Below, in pieces: positions 34,719 to 43,205 of a DNA stretch of 64,000 bases. Numbering within the stretch: position 1 is the stretch's first letter; every line of letters begins with the position of its first letter. This DNA is from CAVTUU01 sp045804965 (GTDB lineage: Bacteria; Chloroflexota; Chloroflexia; Thermomicrobiales; UBA6265), in the NCBI GenBank assembly GCA_045804965.1, contig JBJMMD010000016.1:1-64000 (forward strand), in the 5' to 3' direction. The translations under genes and the position numbers were made by a program. The notes under the pieces were generated by a model. The model did not search any database. It saw nothing but the letters and a program-made list of their open reading frames with translations, and was not told the DNA's origin.

Positions 34719-34738
34719 AGTTGGGCCCAATCGCGACG

Positions 34739-34769
34739 ACGGGCCGCTGACATTCCGTCAGCGGCCCGT
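34739..34769 (-). terminator. Hairpin after the C39-like peptidase gene
   Basis: A perfect 13-bp stem (ACGGGCCGCTGAC / GTCAGCGGCCCGT) with a 5-base loop, 29 bases past the stop of the upstream minus-strand gene and just before the deacetylase start. There is no T-run. Confidence 0.55.
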
Positions 34770-34797
34770 TCGAGGCGTCGTCAATATCGACGCCGGA

Positions 34798-35829
34798 TTA
34801 CCCAGGGGAAACCGCTAACGCCATGCCGTCGAAGACGTTCCACATGTACATGAAGTCGCCCCACGCGTAGTAGCGGATCGCGCCAACCGCGGGGTCCGAC
34901 ACATACACGCCGCCTTGGTCATAGTCGTATGCGACGACGACGTGGTCACCGGCAACTAGCTTGTACGTAGCGCCGTCGGATTCTTCAAATGTGCTTTGAT
35001 CGCCCCACAAACCGAGCCAGACCAGCGTCGGAATGCCTTGATCGAGTTCGGCAGTCAATTGCGAACTGTCGCCCTGGCCGTAAAAGACGTTGCCGTAGTA
35101 CCCGAACGTCGGTAGGGCGGCGGCAAGTGCTTCGGCATAGACCCCGTAATCGTATGTATTGCCCCACCATCCGGAAATGTCGCCTCGGAATCCCCAGTGC
35201 GGATTCGCCGACCAGCCGACGATGTTATCCAGTGAATACTCGCTGATCGCATCACCCCAGGCGGCGGTCGCGATTTGGATTGAGGCGTACTCGCAGCTCA
35301 AGTTGCGCTGCTGGACGTAGGTTGGGAAGCCGGCGGAATAGTTGGTCGTCGCTTCTTCTGCCGACGCCGTCGCCGCTACCTGCTCGTACCAAACGTTGCC
35401 CTGTTCCGTCAGGAGCTCGGCGCCGTCATAGCATCCGCCATTATCACTAGGATAAACAGGGAAACCCGTGAAGTAACCTCCGCTGACCAGAACATCGATC
35501 CAGCCAAAGGCGCCGTCATACGCGCCGCTCGTGTCGACGCCCAAGTACACGATGCCGCTCTCGTCCGTCACGCCGCGATCGGCGCTCAAGATTTCTCCGT
35601 CAATAATGAAGGCGATATAGACCTCAGCATCGCCGACCGAGTCACCGTCGGAACGCAATTCGATAGACATGTCGACTGAGCAGCCGACGCCGGGTGCGGT
35701 CGCACTCACGTCAAGCCAAGCGGTAACGGAGAGTTCCTCGGATGCCTTGGCGCCGTTCGCGGGCATGGCGACCATACTAAACAGAATCGTAGCCAACACG
35801 GCAAACGACACTGAACGCCAGCGACGCAT
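34798..35829 (-). CDS. Secreted C39-like (papain-fold) peptidase
   Basis: 343 residues with a signal peptide (VSFAVLATILFSMVAMPANG). An immunoglobulin-like domain of about 100 residues (VTAWLDVSATAPGVGCSVDM) precedes a peptidase_C39_2-type domain: PTYVQQRNLSCEYASIQIAT (catalytic Cys), GIPTLVWLG, and LVAGDHVVVAYDYDQGGVYV (catalytic His) with SDPAVG (Asp). Such secreted proteins may cleave Gly-containing peptides or the peptidoglycan stem. The last residues after FDGMALAVSPG are missing nothing. It is monocistronic. Confidence 0.82.
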   Translation of the reverse strand: MRRWRSVSFAVLATILFSMVAMPANGAKASEELSVTAWLDVSATAPGVGCSVDMSIELRSDGDSVGDAEVYIAFIIDGEILSADRGVTDESGIVYLGVDTSGAYDGAFGWIDVLVSGGYFTGFPVYPSDNGGCYDGAELLTEQGNVWYEQVAATASAEEATTNYSAGFPTYVQQRNLSCEYASIQIATAAWGDAISEYSLDNIVGWSANPHWGFRGDISGWWGNTYDYGVYAEALAAALPTFGYYGNVFYGQGDSSQLTAELDQGIPTLVWLGLWGDQSTFEESDGATYKLVAGDHVVVAYDYDQGGVYVSDPAVGAIRYYAWGDFMYMWNVFDGMALAVSPG

Positions 35830-36221
35830 AATTCTTCTCCTCAGAATTGTCTAATCGTCACGCGTGCCAGGTGGTCACCGGTGCATAGGACAAGGTAACC
35901 GGTGAGCCGACGTGCGGTGACGGCTTCTCCCCTCGTTGGTGACCCAAAACGACGAAAAGAGGAGCGAACGTTCGGAGTCTACCGTTGCCTAGTATGCACC
36001 ATCCTGTCTTTGCGTCAACTCCTATTAGCTGCGAACAGGCGAAGTTCTTGCAAAATTTGAGCCAAGATCGAAGTTAATCCGCAATCTTTCTGTTACCCTT
36101 CAAGATGGTGATTTCCGCCAAAACTGTATGTTGGCCCGCGCAAAAAACCGCCGCGTGCTGTCGGCGCTCGGGTGGGTGGCCTGCTCGTTCCACCTAAACT
36201 GAGGGAGAATAAAACGAGAAC
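35830..36221. other. Divergent intergenic region
   Basis: 392 bases between the divergent C39-like peptidase and Lrp-type regulator. It must hold both promoters, and is visibly more A+T-rich around 35990-36110, but I see no clear consensus sites, repeats or RNA. Confidence 0.35.
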
Positions 36222-36803
36222 ATGGCCCGTGCAGTGACCGCCACCGACCGCGCAATCATTCGATTACTCCAGCAGAACGCGCGCGTTTCGTACGCCGAAT
36301 TGAGCCGTGTAACTGGCATTCCTGAGTCGACCGTCCGCCGCCGCATGGATCGTCTCCAGCAACGGGGCGTGATCGAATTCGCAATGCTGGCGGAACCCGC
36401 CAAATTAGGATACGACCTGCGAGCTGTTATCGGCCTGAAAATCGAGCTCAACCGCCTAGAAGAGATCGCCAATACCTTGCAATCAATGAATGAGGTGACA
36501 TTCGCCGCGTTCGTTACCGGCAATTTCGACATCCTGATCCAAGCGGTGGTGCGCTCGCAAGATGCTCTCGTTCAGTTCCTCACCAAGCGCTTGGCCCGGA
36601 TTGAAGGCGTCAAGTCAACCGAAACGTTCGTCATGCCCTGGATTATTAAGCCGACGACCTCCTGGATTCTGCCCGAAGCTCCGGAAGGTGGCGAGGATAG
36701 CGAACGCGAGGAAGCCGCCGAAAATGACCAGATCGACGAAGATGGTTCTGCGCCGCGACGGCGACGAGGTCGGCCGAGAAAGGCTGCCACCTCGAGAATT
36801 TGA
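36222..36803 (+). CDS. Lrp/AsnC-family regulator with C-terminal AT-hook-like tail
   Basis: 193 residues. The winged helix-turn-helix spans residues 1-60 (LLQQNARVSYAELSRVTGIP, then ESTVRRRMDRLQQRGVI). An AsnC ligand-binding (RAM) domain follows (about 65-145, DLRAVIGLKIELNRLEEIAN and VTGNFDILIQAVVRS). Beyond the normal end comes an acidic linker (PEGGEDSEREEAAEND) and then a basic tail RRRRGRPRKAAT, which contains the AT-hook core Arg-Gly-Arg-Pro. AT-hooks bind the minor groove of A+T-rich DNA; they are rare in Lrp proteins. It probably regulates amino-acid or related metabolism. A strong terminator follows. Confidence 0.9.
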   Translation: MARAVTATDRAIIRLLQQNARVSYAELSRVTGIPESTVRRRMDRLQQRGVIEFAMLAEPAKLGYDLRAVIGLKIELNRLEEIANTLQSMNEVTFAAFVTGNFDILIQAVVRSQDALVQFLTKRLARIEGVKSTETFVMPWIIKPTTSWILPEAPEGGEDSEREEAAENDQIDEDGSAPRRRRGRPRKAATSRI

Positions 36804-36824
36804 GCGGATACAGGTTCTGTAACA

Positions 36825-36858
36825 ATGGCGACCGGCAGATGCCGGTCGCCATTTCTTT
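36825..36858 (+). terminator. Rho-independent terminator of the Lrp-type gene
   Basis: ATGGCGACCGGC and GCCGGTCGCCAT form a perfect 12-bp stem with a 4-base loop, followed by TTCTTT. It starts 21 bases after the stop codon. Confidence 0.85.
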
Positions 36859-36876
36859 GCTAAACGTGCGAAGTCC

Positions 36877-37371
36877 TTAGCGATCTGCCTTCGGCGTATC
36901 CCGTCGTGACCATCGCCGGTTTGCCGAGCCGATGCGGTTCGTTTGCGCCACATTCGCGGCCATGGCCATCTGCGTCGATCGATCAAACCGTCGCCATCGG
37001 CCATCGAGAAAGAGTGCGTTGTGTTGCTTGGGTCGGACCTGAATGCTCTTGCGAACCAGGCGCTGCATGCGCTCGCGATAGACCGGAAGTAAATGCATGA
37101 TGCTAAAGAGCCAGACGACCATACCTATCGTGTACATCACCGCTCCTGCCCATATCGGCAGCATCGCCCATATCCGATCCGGGTCCAATCGTCCGCCTCG
37201 CGGTTCGCGCCTCTCGGAGTCCGCCGCTCTCCGCCTGTAGGCCCACAGTAACCGCGGATACGAAATTTCACCATGCGACGCAAGGTCCAAACGAAAGGAG
37301 CTAGCGCCACCCAATAACCCTATACCAGGCAGCGCATGCTTTCCGGCCAACCGGTCTATGCTCGGGGACAA
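36877..37371 (-). CDS. Possible single-helix membrane protein (weak call)
   Basis: An open frame of 164 codons with one clear hydrophobic helix (IWAGAVMYTIGMVVWLFSIM) followed by a basic region (VYRERMQRLVRKSIQVRPKQ). No family is recognised. No ATG with a good ribosome site exists in front of the helix, and the first codons overlap the FAD oxidoreductase gene. The true start could be internal (the Met about residue 69). It may be real because the frame is unbroken and the helix is convincing; it may also be a chance frame. Confidence 0.3.
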   Translation of the reverse strand: MSPSIDRLAGKHALPGIGLLGGASSFRLDLASHGEISYPRLLWAYRRRAADSERREPRGGRLDPDRIWAMLPIWAGAVMYTIGMVVWLFSIMHLLPVYRERMQRLVRKSIQVRPKQHNALFLDGRWRRFDRSTQMAMAANVAQTNRIGSANRRWSRRDTPKADR

Positions 37372-38606
37372 ATGTCTCCCATACGTTCGTGGAGATCTTC
37401 GCCGAAGAAATGGCGACGAGATGTTTCATCGACGGTGAGCCCGTCTGGGCCGCGCGAGAAAATCGTGGCAAATCCGCCCGCGCTGGGATCAGCCTCGCGC
37501 GCCCGCGCCACCCGCTCCCGCCGTTTTTCGGCTTCCTGGCCGGTTTCGACAGTCAAGACGCCGGTCCACTTGGCATAGACCCGAAGGACGTCGAAGTAGG
37601 CCTGCCGCCGACGTTCGAACTCCTCGCTCGCCGATTTCCAGATAGCTGCGCTCGCGAGTAAGTCGCGTAACTCACGGACATCTCGAAACACGAGTGACAG
37701 CCCGTGGCCAAGGCTCGGATCATTTGCACCCGCAGCGTCGCCGATTAGGACAAAGGGCCCGCTGGCGATCGTGCTGGACCAGAGGTCGTTGTTGGGCACG
37801 ACGGCTGTCGGACCGGCCGCTCGCGCACGCGCGAATGCGCCTTCCGGGAGGACGCGCGCGCACTGCTCGGCGAATCGGTGGATTCGCTCGGGACCTCGTA
37901 GTTCTCGGGCGATGGCATCCGACGCCACTAAATAGGCGCGCGCTACTCCTTGACCTTGGGGGAAGACGAAGGTGCGGCCGCCACTGAAATTCGCGCCGTG
38001 GGTCGCACCTTCAGCCAGCGTGATCCCCGCGAATAGCGCTCCCCCGAGCCAGTGATGGCGGGGATCTCGGCGAAGCTTCGCGCCCATCCATTGCCGAACC
38101 GTCGAGTTTCGTCCATCAGCGCCGACGATCAACCGAGGTTGGAATTGCACGGATTTCCGGCCAACGCTGACTTCCAATTCTGGACGCTCGGCGCTCGCGA
38201 GCAACCTAACCTTGCCCGGGCGAAAAACTTCGGCTCCTCGCTTGGCGGCTTCGGAGATCAACGCCTCTTGCAGCGCGGGATGGGAGACGGTAACCTCCGG
38301 CAACGGATTGACCTCGTCCGCTTCCCAGAGGATCGGCTCGATGGCGACACGATTGGTGTAGAGTTGCCAATTCGGCAGCTCTTTCGCTCCCGCTGCGAAC
38401 AGCACCTGGTCGAGTCCGAGCGTCTTAACCTCCCGGTAGCCCCATGGATGCAGCCCCTCGCCCTTGACCTTATCGCGAAACACCGCCTCGCGCTCCACCA
38501 GCGCCACGCCCAGTCCTCGTTCGGCCAGCACGCACCCAAGCGACGAGCCGGCGACTCCGCCGCCCACGATGAGCACATCGAACTTGTTCGATTGAAGGGC
38601 ACTCAC
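37356..38606 (-). CDS. FAD-dependent oxidoreductase / monooxygenase-like protein
   Basis: 416 residues of the p-hydroxybenzoate hydroxylase fold. FAD-binding GGGVAGSSLGCVLAERGL (Rossmann, residues about 14-32), the mid motif GADGRNSTVRQWMG (DG motif), and LIGDAAGANDPSLGHGLSLV (GD motif). Relatives are geranylgeranyl reductases, ring hydroxylases and halogenases. Neither lipid- nor ring-specific residues stand out, so the substrate is unknown. A small membrane protein follows the start on the same strand 23 bases upstream, and the two probably form a unit. Confidence 0.88.
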   Translation of the reverse strand: MSALQSNKFDVLIVGGGVAGSSLGCVLAERGLGVALVEREAVFRDKVKGEGLHPWGYREVKTLGLDQVLFAAGAKELPNWQLYTNRVAIEPILWEADEVNPLPEVTVSHPALQEALISEAAKRGAEVFRPGKVRLLASAERPELEVSVGRKSVQFQPRLIVGADGRNSTVRQWMGAKLRRDPRHHWLGGALFAGITLAEGATHGANFSGGRTFVFPQGQGVARAYLVASDAIARELRGPERIHRFAEQCARVLPEGAFARARAAGPTAVVPNNDLWSSTIASGPFVLIGDAAGANDPSLGHGLSLVFRDVRELRDLLASAAIWKSASEEFERRRQAYFDVLRVYAKWTGVLTVETGQEAEKRRERVARAREADPSAGGFATIFSRGPDGLTVDETSRRHFFGEDLHERMGDICPRA

Positions 38607-38629
38607 CTTGGATCCGAACTGCCTGCCAA

Positions 38630-38989
38630 CTAACTCGACTGGCCGATGATGTAGGTGATGAGGACGATGACAAAGGTGCCGGCCGCGGCCATGGCGCCGA
38701 ACCGAGAGCGCTCAGTAGGGAGTGCGCGCGTGTTAGCGTAGCCGTGCTCGAAGCCGACCGTGATCAGCGCGCACAACGACAGGATGTAGTGCGCGGCGGT
38801 AATCTCATGATCCGACGCCAGAAGTGTGAATCCCAGGACATACTGAAGAAGCAGCAAACCGGCGGCGATAAACGAAAGCTGCCGTACCCAGGGATACGAT
38901 CGTCCCTGAAGCTGAAGTCCATAGACAATCGCGAGCGCGAGGTATGCCAGTAACACGAGCGTCCCGACCGTGCTGTGAAAACCGACCAT
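38630..38989 (-). CDS. Four-helix membrane protein, unknown function
   Basis: 119 residues from the ATG at 38989, which has an exceptionally strong GGGGGGAGGAG site; a longer open frame to 39391 is not real. There are four hydrophobic helices (TVGTLVLLAYLALAIVYGL, LSFIAAGLLLLQYVLGFTLL, ITAAHYILSLCALITVGFEH, and AAAGTFVIVLITYIIG). His residues in helices (DHEITAAHY, FEHGYA) recall heme-binding four-helix cytochromes, but that is only a resemblance. It lies 23 bases upstream of the FAD oxidoreductase gene, so an electron-transfer partner role is possible. Confidence 0.7.
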   Translation of the reverse strand: MVGFHSTVGTLVLLAYLALAIVYGLQLQGRSYPWVRQLSFIAAGLLLLQYVLGFTLLASDHEITAAHYILSLCALITVGFEHGYANTRALPTERSRFGAMAAAGTFVIVLITYIIGQSS

Positions 38990-39078
38990 CGCTCCTCCCC
39001 CCCATTTTCGTGTGCACGACTTTGCGGCGATTGGGCCGCACCTTACTGAATCCTGCCCGGCTGTGCCGCGGCGCTGCA

Positions 39079-39135
39079 CTGGAAATGACCCAGAGGGTGC
39101 CGCGCTAGAACAATGAAGCCGCTCCGAGGCTGAGC
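39079..39135 (+). repeat. Dispersed intergenic repeat A, copy 2
   Basis: Matches 3314-3371. It sits in the gap 38990-39455 upstream of the acetyl-CoA synthetase gene; the rest of that gap has no gene that I can support. Confidence 0.65.
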
Positions 39136-39455
39136 ACGGCGCACTCCTCGCGGATCCGTTTGCGTAGCCTCGGAGAGCATCTATGCTGAGAGCCGAAAAT
39201 CGGGTTTCAACTCCGGTTACCGTGGCACAAATAACGAGTGGATCACCGCTCAGGCCGACCGCTGGGATCATAGGGCAAGTTGCCACGCTTAGTCTGAACT
39301 TGGTGCACCCCTGCTCAGTAGCCGCGCGCCACCCTACCTCCTTCCTTCTCGCTCCTGCCTGACGGTATACTCCCGCCCGTCTCGAATGCACGCGCTAACT
39401 CCTGTTCGCGCGGTCGCCTCGCCTCACGGAACGAGTTGGACACCGGGAGAAATCG

Positions 39456-41423
39456 ATGGCAGACGCTCAACAAGCAAACGCAACGATCGCCGCTCTGCTC
39501 GCCGAGGACCGGACCTTTCCGCCGCCGCCCAAGTTCGCGGAACAAGCGAATGTGCCCGACGCCTCGATCTACGACCGTGCGTCCTCCGACCTCGAAGGCT
39601 TCTGGGCCGAGGAGGCGAAAACGCTCGATTGGTTCAAACCGTGGGACAAAGTTCTGGAATGGGATCTCCCGTTCGCCAAGTGGTTTAGCGGCGGGCAACT
39701 CAATGTCTCCTACAACTGCCTCGACCGCCACGTCCTAGCAGGACATGGCGATCGCGTTGCCTATTACTGGGAAGGCGAACCGGGCGATCGCATGGCGATC
39801 ACCTATCAAGAATTGCTCGATGAGGTCTGTAAGTGCGCGAACGCGCTGAAAGCGCTCGAACTTCGTCGTGGTGATCGCGTTGCCATCTATATGCCGATGA
39901 TCCTCGAGCTCCCGATCGCCATGCTCGCTTGCACCCGTATCGGCGCTCCCCACACGGTCGTTTTCGGCGGATTCTCGGCTGAAGCGCTCGCCGGCCGCAT
40001 CAGTGACGCGCAAGCAAAAATCGTCATCACCGCGGACGGTGGATTCCGTCGGGGCAGTCCCGCCGGCCTCAAGGCCAATGTTGATGCCGCACTCACATCG
40101 ACGACGTCAATTGAGAAGGTGCTTGTTGCCCAGCGCACCAAACAAGACACCGCCATGGTCGACGGCCGCGATGTTTGGTGGCACGACATCGTCCCAAATC
40201 AGTCGACCACGTTCGAACCGGAGCGGATGGAGAGCGAGGACATGCTCTACCTCCTTTATACCTCCGGCACGACGGCCAAGCCTAAAGGCATCGTCCACAC
40301 AACCGCCGGCTACCTCCTCGGCGTCTCCGCCACCCATCGCTGGATCTTCGACGTCAAGGACGAGGATGTCTACTGGTGCGCGGCCGACATAGGCTGGGTT
40401 ACCGGCCATTCCTATATCCTCTATGGACCGCTCGCGAATGGCACAACTGGCGTGATCTACGAAGGCACGCCCGACACGCCTTCCTGGGAACGCTGGTGGG
40501 AGATTATCGAGCGCTACAAGGTAACTGTTCTCTACACCGCGCCGACGGCGATCCGCGCGCATATGAAGCAGGGTCCGTCGTTCGCCGAAAAGCACGATCT
40601 GTCGTCATTGCGTCTTCTCGGCACGGTCGGTGAGCCGATCAATCCGGAAGCGTGGATGTGGTACCGCCGGCACATCGGCAATGAGCAGTGCCCGGTGGTC
40701 GACACCTGGTGGCAGACCGAGACCGGCATGATCATGATTTCGCCGCTGCCGGGAATCACGACCACCAAACCAGGCTCAGCTACCTTACCACTGCCCGGCG
40801 TCGACGCGGACATCGTCGACAACGAGGGCAACTCGGTCCCGCTCGGCTCGGGCGGCTACCTGGTCATTAACAAACCGTGGCCGGCGATGCTGCGCGGCAT
40901 CTACGGCGATCCCGACCGCTACAAGCAGACCTATTGGAGCCGGTTCCCCGGCAAATACTTTGCCGGCGACGGCGCCAAGCGAGACGCCGACGGGTATTAC
41001 TGGCTGATGGGCCGCGTCGACGATGTGATGAATGTTGCGGGTCACCGGTTGAGCACGACGGAAATTGAGAGCGCCCTCGTCTCGAACGAGAACGTGGCCG
41101 AGGCCGCGGTCGTCGGTCAGCCCGACTCGATCACGGGTGAGTCGCCGTTCGCCTTCGTCATTCTCAAGGCCGGAGTCGACGGCACCGACCAGCTCGGTCA
41201 GGATCTGCGTCAACACGTCGCTACCAAGATCGGCCCGATCGCGCGTCCGAAAACAGTCATGTTCACGCCGGACCTGCCAAAAACCCGTTCCGGCAAGATC
41301 ATGCGCCGCTTGCTTCGCGACATCGCCACCAATCGCCCGCTCGGCGACACCACCACCCTGGCCGACGCTGGCGTCGTCGATACCATCCGCGAAGCCACGA
41401 TCTCGGCCAAGGAAGAGGAGTAA
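39456..41423 (+). CDS. acs: Acetyl-CoA synthetase (acetate--CoA ligase)
   Basis: 655 residues, full length for AMP-forming acetate--CoA ligase. The ACS N-terminal region includes VLEWDLPFAKWFSGG and LNVSYNCLDRH. The adenylation motif is LLYTSGTTAKPKGIVH, the acyl-binding motif WWQTETGMIMI, and the C-terminal lysine (target of acetylation) sits in RSGKIMRRLLRD. It makes acetyl-CoA from acetate, ATP and CoA in the cytoplasm. GGGAG precedes the ATG by 7 bases. It is followed after 91 bases by the D-aminoacylase gene; deacylation would release acetate or fatty acids, so the pair is plausibly linked. Confidence 0.97.
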   Translation: MADAQQANATIAALLAEDRTFPPPPKFAEQANVPDASIYDRASSDLEGFWAEEAKTLDWFKPWDKVLEWDLPFAKWFSGGQLNVSYNCLDRHVLAGHGDRVAYYWEGEPGDRMAITYQELLDEVCKCANALKALELRRGDRVAIYMPMILELPIAMLACTRIGAPHTVVFGGFSAEALAGRISDAQAKIVITADGGFRRGSPAGLKANVDAALTSTTSIEKVLVAQRTKQDTAMVDGRDVWWHDIVPNQSTTFEPERMESEDMLYLLYTSGTTAKPKGIVHTTAGYLLGVSATHRWIFDVKDEDVYWCAADIGWVTGHSYILYGPLANGTTGVIYEGTPDTPSWERWWEIIERYKVTVLYTAPTAIRAHMKQGPSFAEKHDLSSLRLLGTVGEPINPEAWMWYRRHIGNEQCPVVDTWWQTETGMIMISPLPGITTTKPGSATLPLPGVDADIVDNEGNSVPLGSGGYLVINKPWPAMLRGIYGDPDRYKQTYWSRFPGKYFAGDGAKRDADGYYWLMGRVDDVMNVAGHRLSTTEIESALVSNENVAEAAVVGQPDSITGESPFAFVILKAGVDGTDQLGQDLRQHVATKIGPIARPKTVMFTPDLPKTRSGKIMRRLLRDIATNRPLGDTTTLADAGVVDTIREATISAKEEE

Positions 41424-41514
41424 CTGAAATCTCGAGAACAGAGCGCCAGCTGTTGCGTGTGTAGGCAGGCGGGTCAGCTCCTGTTGACTTTGGGGATGCT
41501 GAAGGTCGTTTCCG

Positions 41515-43167
41515 ATGGTTCATGACGCCCTCATCATCGGTGCTCGCGTCATTGATGGGACGGGCAATCCGTGGTTTTACGGAGACGTTGCGATCAAGGG
41601 CGATCGTGTCGCCGCGGTGACCGCCGCTGGGCTTATCGATCCGGCATCGGCCAATGAGGTCGTCGCCGCGGCCGGTAAAGTTGTCTGCCCAGGATTCATC
41701 GACATCCAATCCCACTCGATCGTGCCGCTTCTGACCGACGGGCGATCGCTGTCGAAAGTCACCCAAGGGGTGACGACCGAGATCATGGGCGAGGATTGGA
41801 CGCCGGCCCCATTTGGCGGCCGTATCACGACCCCTTTCCACGAGGGTCAGCGCCGATATGTTGGAGACACCTTTGACGAGTGGATGGAGCGCGCCCGGGG
41901 ATGGACGCGCTTCGGCGACTGGCTGGAAGCGATCGCCCGGCAGGGTGCGTCGGTCAACTTCGGCTCCTTCGTCGGGGGTTCGACTGTCCGCGAGTTCGGC
42001 ATGGGTCACGACAGGGGCGACCCATCATTGCCTGAGATCCAGGCAATGCAACAGATGCTCACCGATGCGATGGATGACGGCGCGTTCGGCCTCGCAACCG
42101 CCCTCATCTACCCCCCCGGTGCATTCGCCGGATTCGAGGAGCTCGTCGCGTTATGTGAATTAGTGGCAGGGCACCGCGGAGTGCACGTCACCCATATTCG
42201 CTCCGAGGAAGACCGGATCATCGAGGCGTTGGCGGAGGCGATCGAAATCGCGCGCCGGACAGGCGTTGCGACCGAGATTTACCACTTGAAGGTCGCCGGC
42301 AAGCGCAATTGGGACAAGCTGCCCCGCGTTATCGAAATGATTGACGAGGCTCGCGCGGAAGGACTCGACATCGGCGCCGACATGTACCCATATGAGGCTG
42401 CCGGCACCGGTCTCGCTGCCTGCGTTCCGCCCTGGGCGTCCGAAGGCGACAGGCTGTTCGACAACCTCAACGATCCGCAAATTCGTGCCCAGATTCGCGC
42501 CGAAATGCTTGCGCCAACAGGCGATTGGGAAAACTTCGCCGGCATCGCCGGACCCGAGAACATTCAGATCGCCGCCCTCGGTCGACCCGAGCATAAGCAA
42601 TATGAGGGTCTTCGGCTGTCTGAGATCGCGCAGATGCGAGATCAAGACTGGGTCGATGCTGCGCTTAATCTCCTCGCCGCCGAGGGCCAGAACATTTTCA
42701 CCTTCTATTTCATGATGAGCGAAGACAACATTCGCGAACAGATGCAACAGCCGTGGATGAAGTTCGGTACGGATGCCGGCGGACTCGATCCTAAGGTTGC
42801 TGCCCAGCGAGGTCTTGCCCACCCGCGCGCCTATGGCACCTATCCTCGAATCCTGGGCCGTTTCGTGCGCGAGCCGCGAGCGACGACGCTGGAAGATGCG
42901 ATCCGGAAAATGAGTTCCGCCGTCGCCGACCGTCTCGGCCTGCGCGACCGCGGTCTCCTGCGCGAAGGTATGAAGGCCGATGTCGTCGTCTTTGATCCCG
43001 AAGCCGTGACCGACCACGCCACGTACACCGAGCCCCACCAACTCTCAACCGGCATCGAGCATGTCTGGGTCAACGGCGAGAGTGTCCTCCACCACGGCAA
43101 GCACACCGGCGCCTTACCGGGATCGAGAGTCGGTTTGGCGCAATCTGTCGCCAGAGTAGACTACTAA
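41515..43167 (+). CDS. N-acyl-D-amino-acid deacylase (D-aminoacylase) family amidohydrolase
   Basis: 550 residues of the metal-dependent amidohydrolase superfamily. Visible ligands: PGFIDIQSHS (in place of the usual H-x-H, as in D-aminoacylases with IDxHxH variants: here Gln-Ser-His), EDWTPAP, HVTHIRSEED, EIYHLKVAGK (His), and KFGTDAGG with the catalytic Asp. The C-terminal strand ends GMKADVVVFDPEAV. It removes N-acyl groups from D-amino acids or D-peptides. The first metal motif departs from H-x-H, so substrate range may differ. It follows acs. Confidence 0.9.
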   Translation: MVHDALIIGARVIDGTGNPWFYGDVAIKGDRVAAVTAAGLIDPASANEVVAAAGKVVCPGFIDIQSHSIVPLLTDGRSLSKVTQGVTTEIMGEDWTPAPFGGRITTPFHEGQRRYVGDTFDEWMERARGWTRFGDWLEAIARQGASVNFGSFVGGSTVREFGMGHDRGDPSLPEIQAMQQMLTDAMDDGAFGLATALIYPPGAFAGFEELVALCELVAGHRGVHVTHIRSEEDRIIEALAEAIEIARRTGVATEIYHLKVAGKRNWDKLPRVIEMIDEARAEGLDIGADMYPYEAAGTGLAACVPPWASEGDRLFDNLNDPQIRAQIRAEMLAPTGDWENFAGIAGPENIQIAALGRPEHKQYEGLRLSEIAQMRDQDWVDAALNLLAAEGQNIFTFYFMMSEDNIREQMQQPWMKFGTDAGGLDPKVAAQRGLAHPRAYGTYPRILGRFVREPRATTLEDAIRKMSSAVADRLGLRDRGLLREGMKADVVVFDPEAVTDHATYTEPHQLSTGIEHVWVNGESVLHHGKHTGALPGSRVGLAQSVARVDY

Positions 43168-43205
43168 CGCGGTTTCGATCGCGCGAAGCGTGTACCCTTC
43201 TCGGC

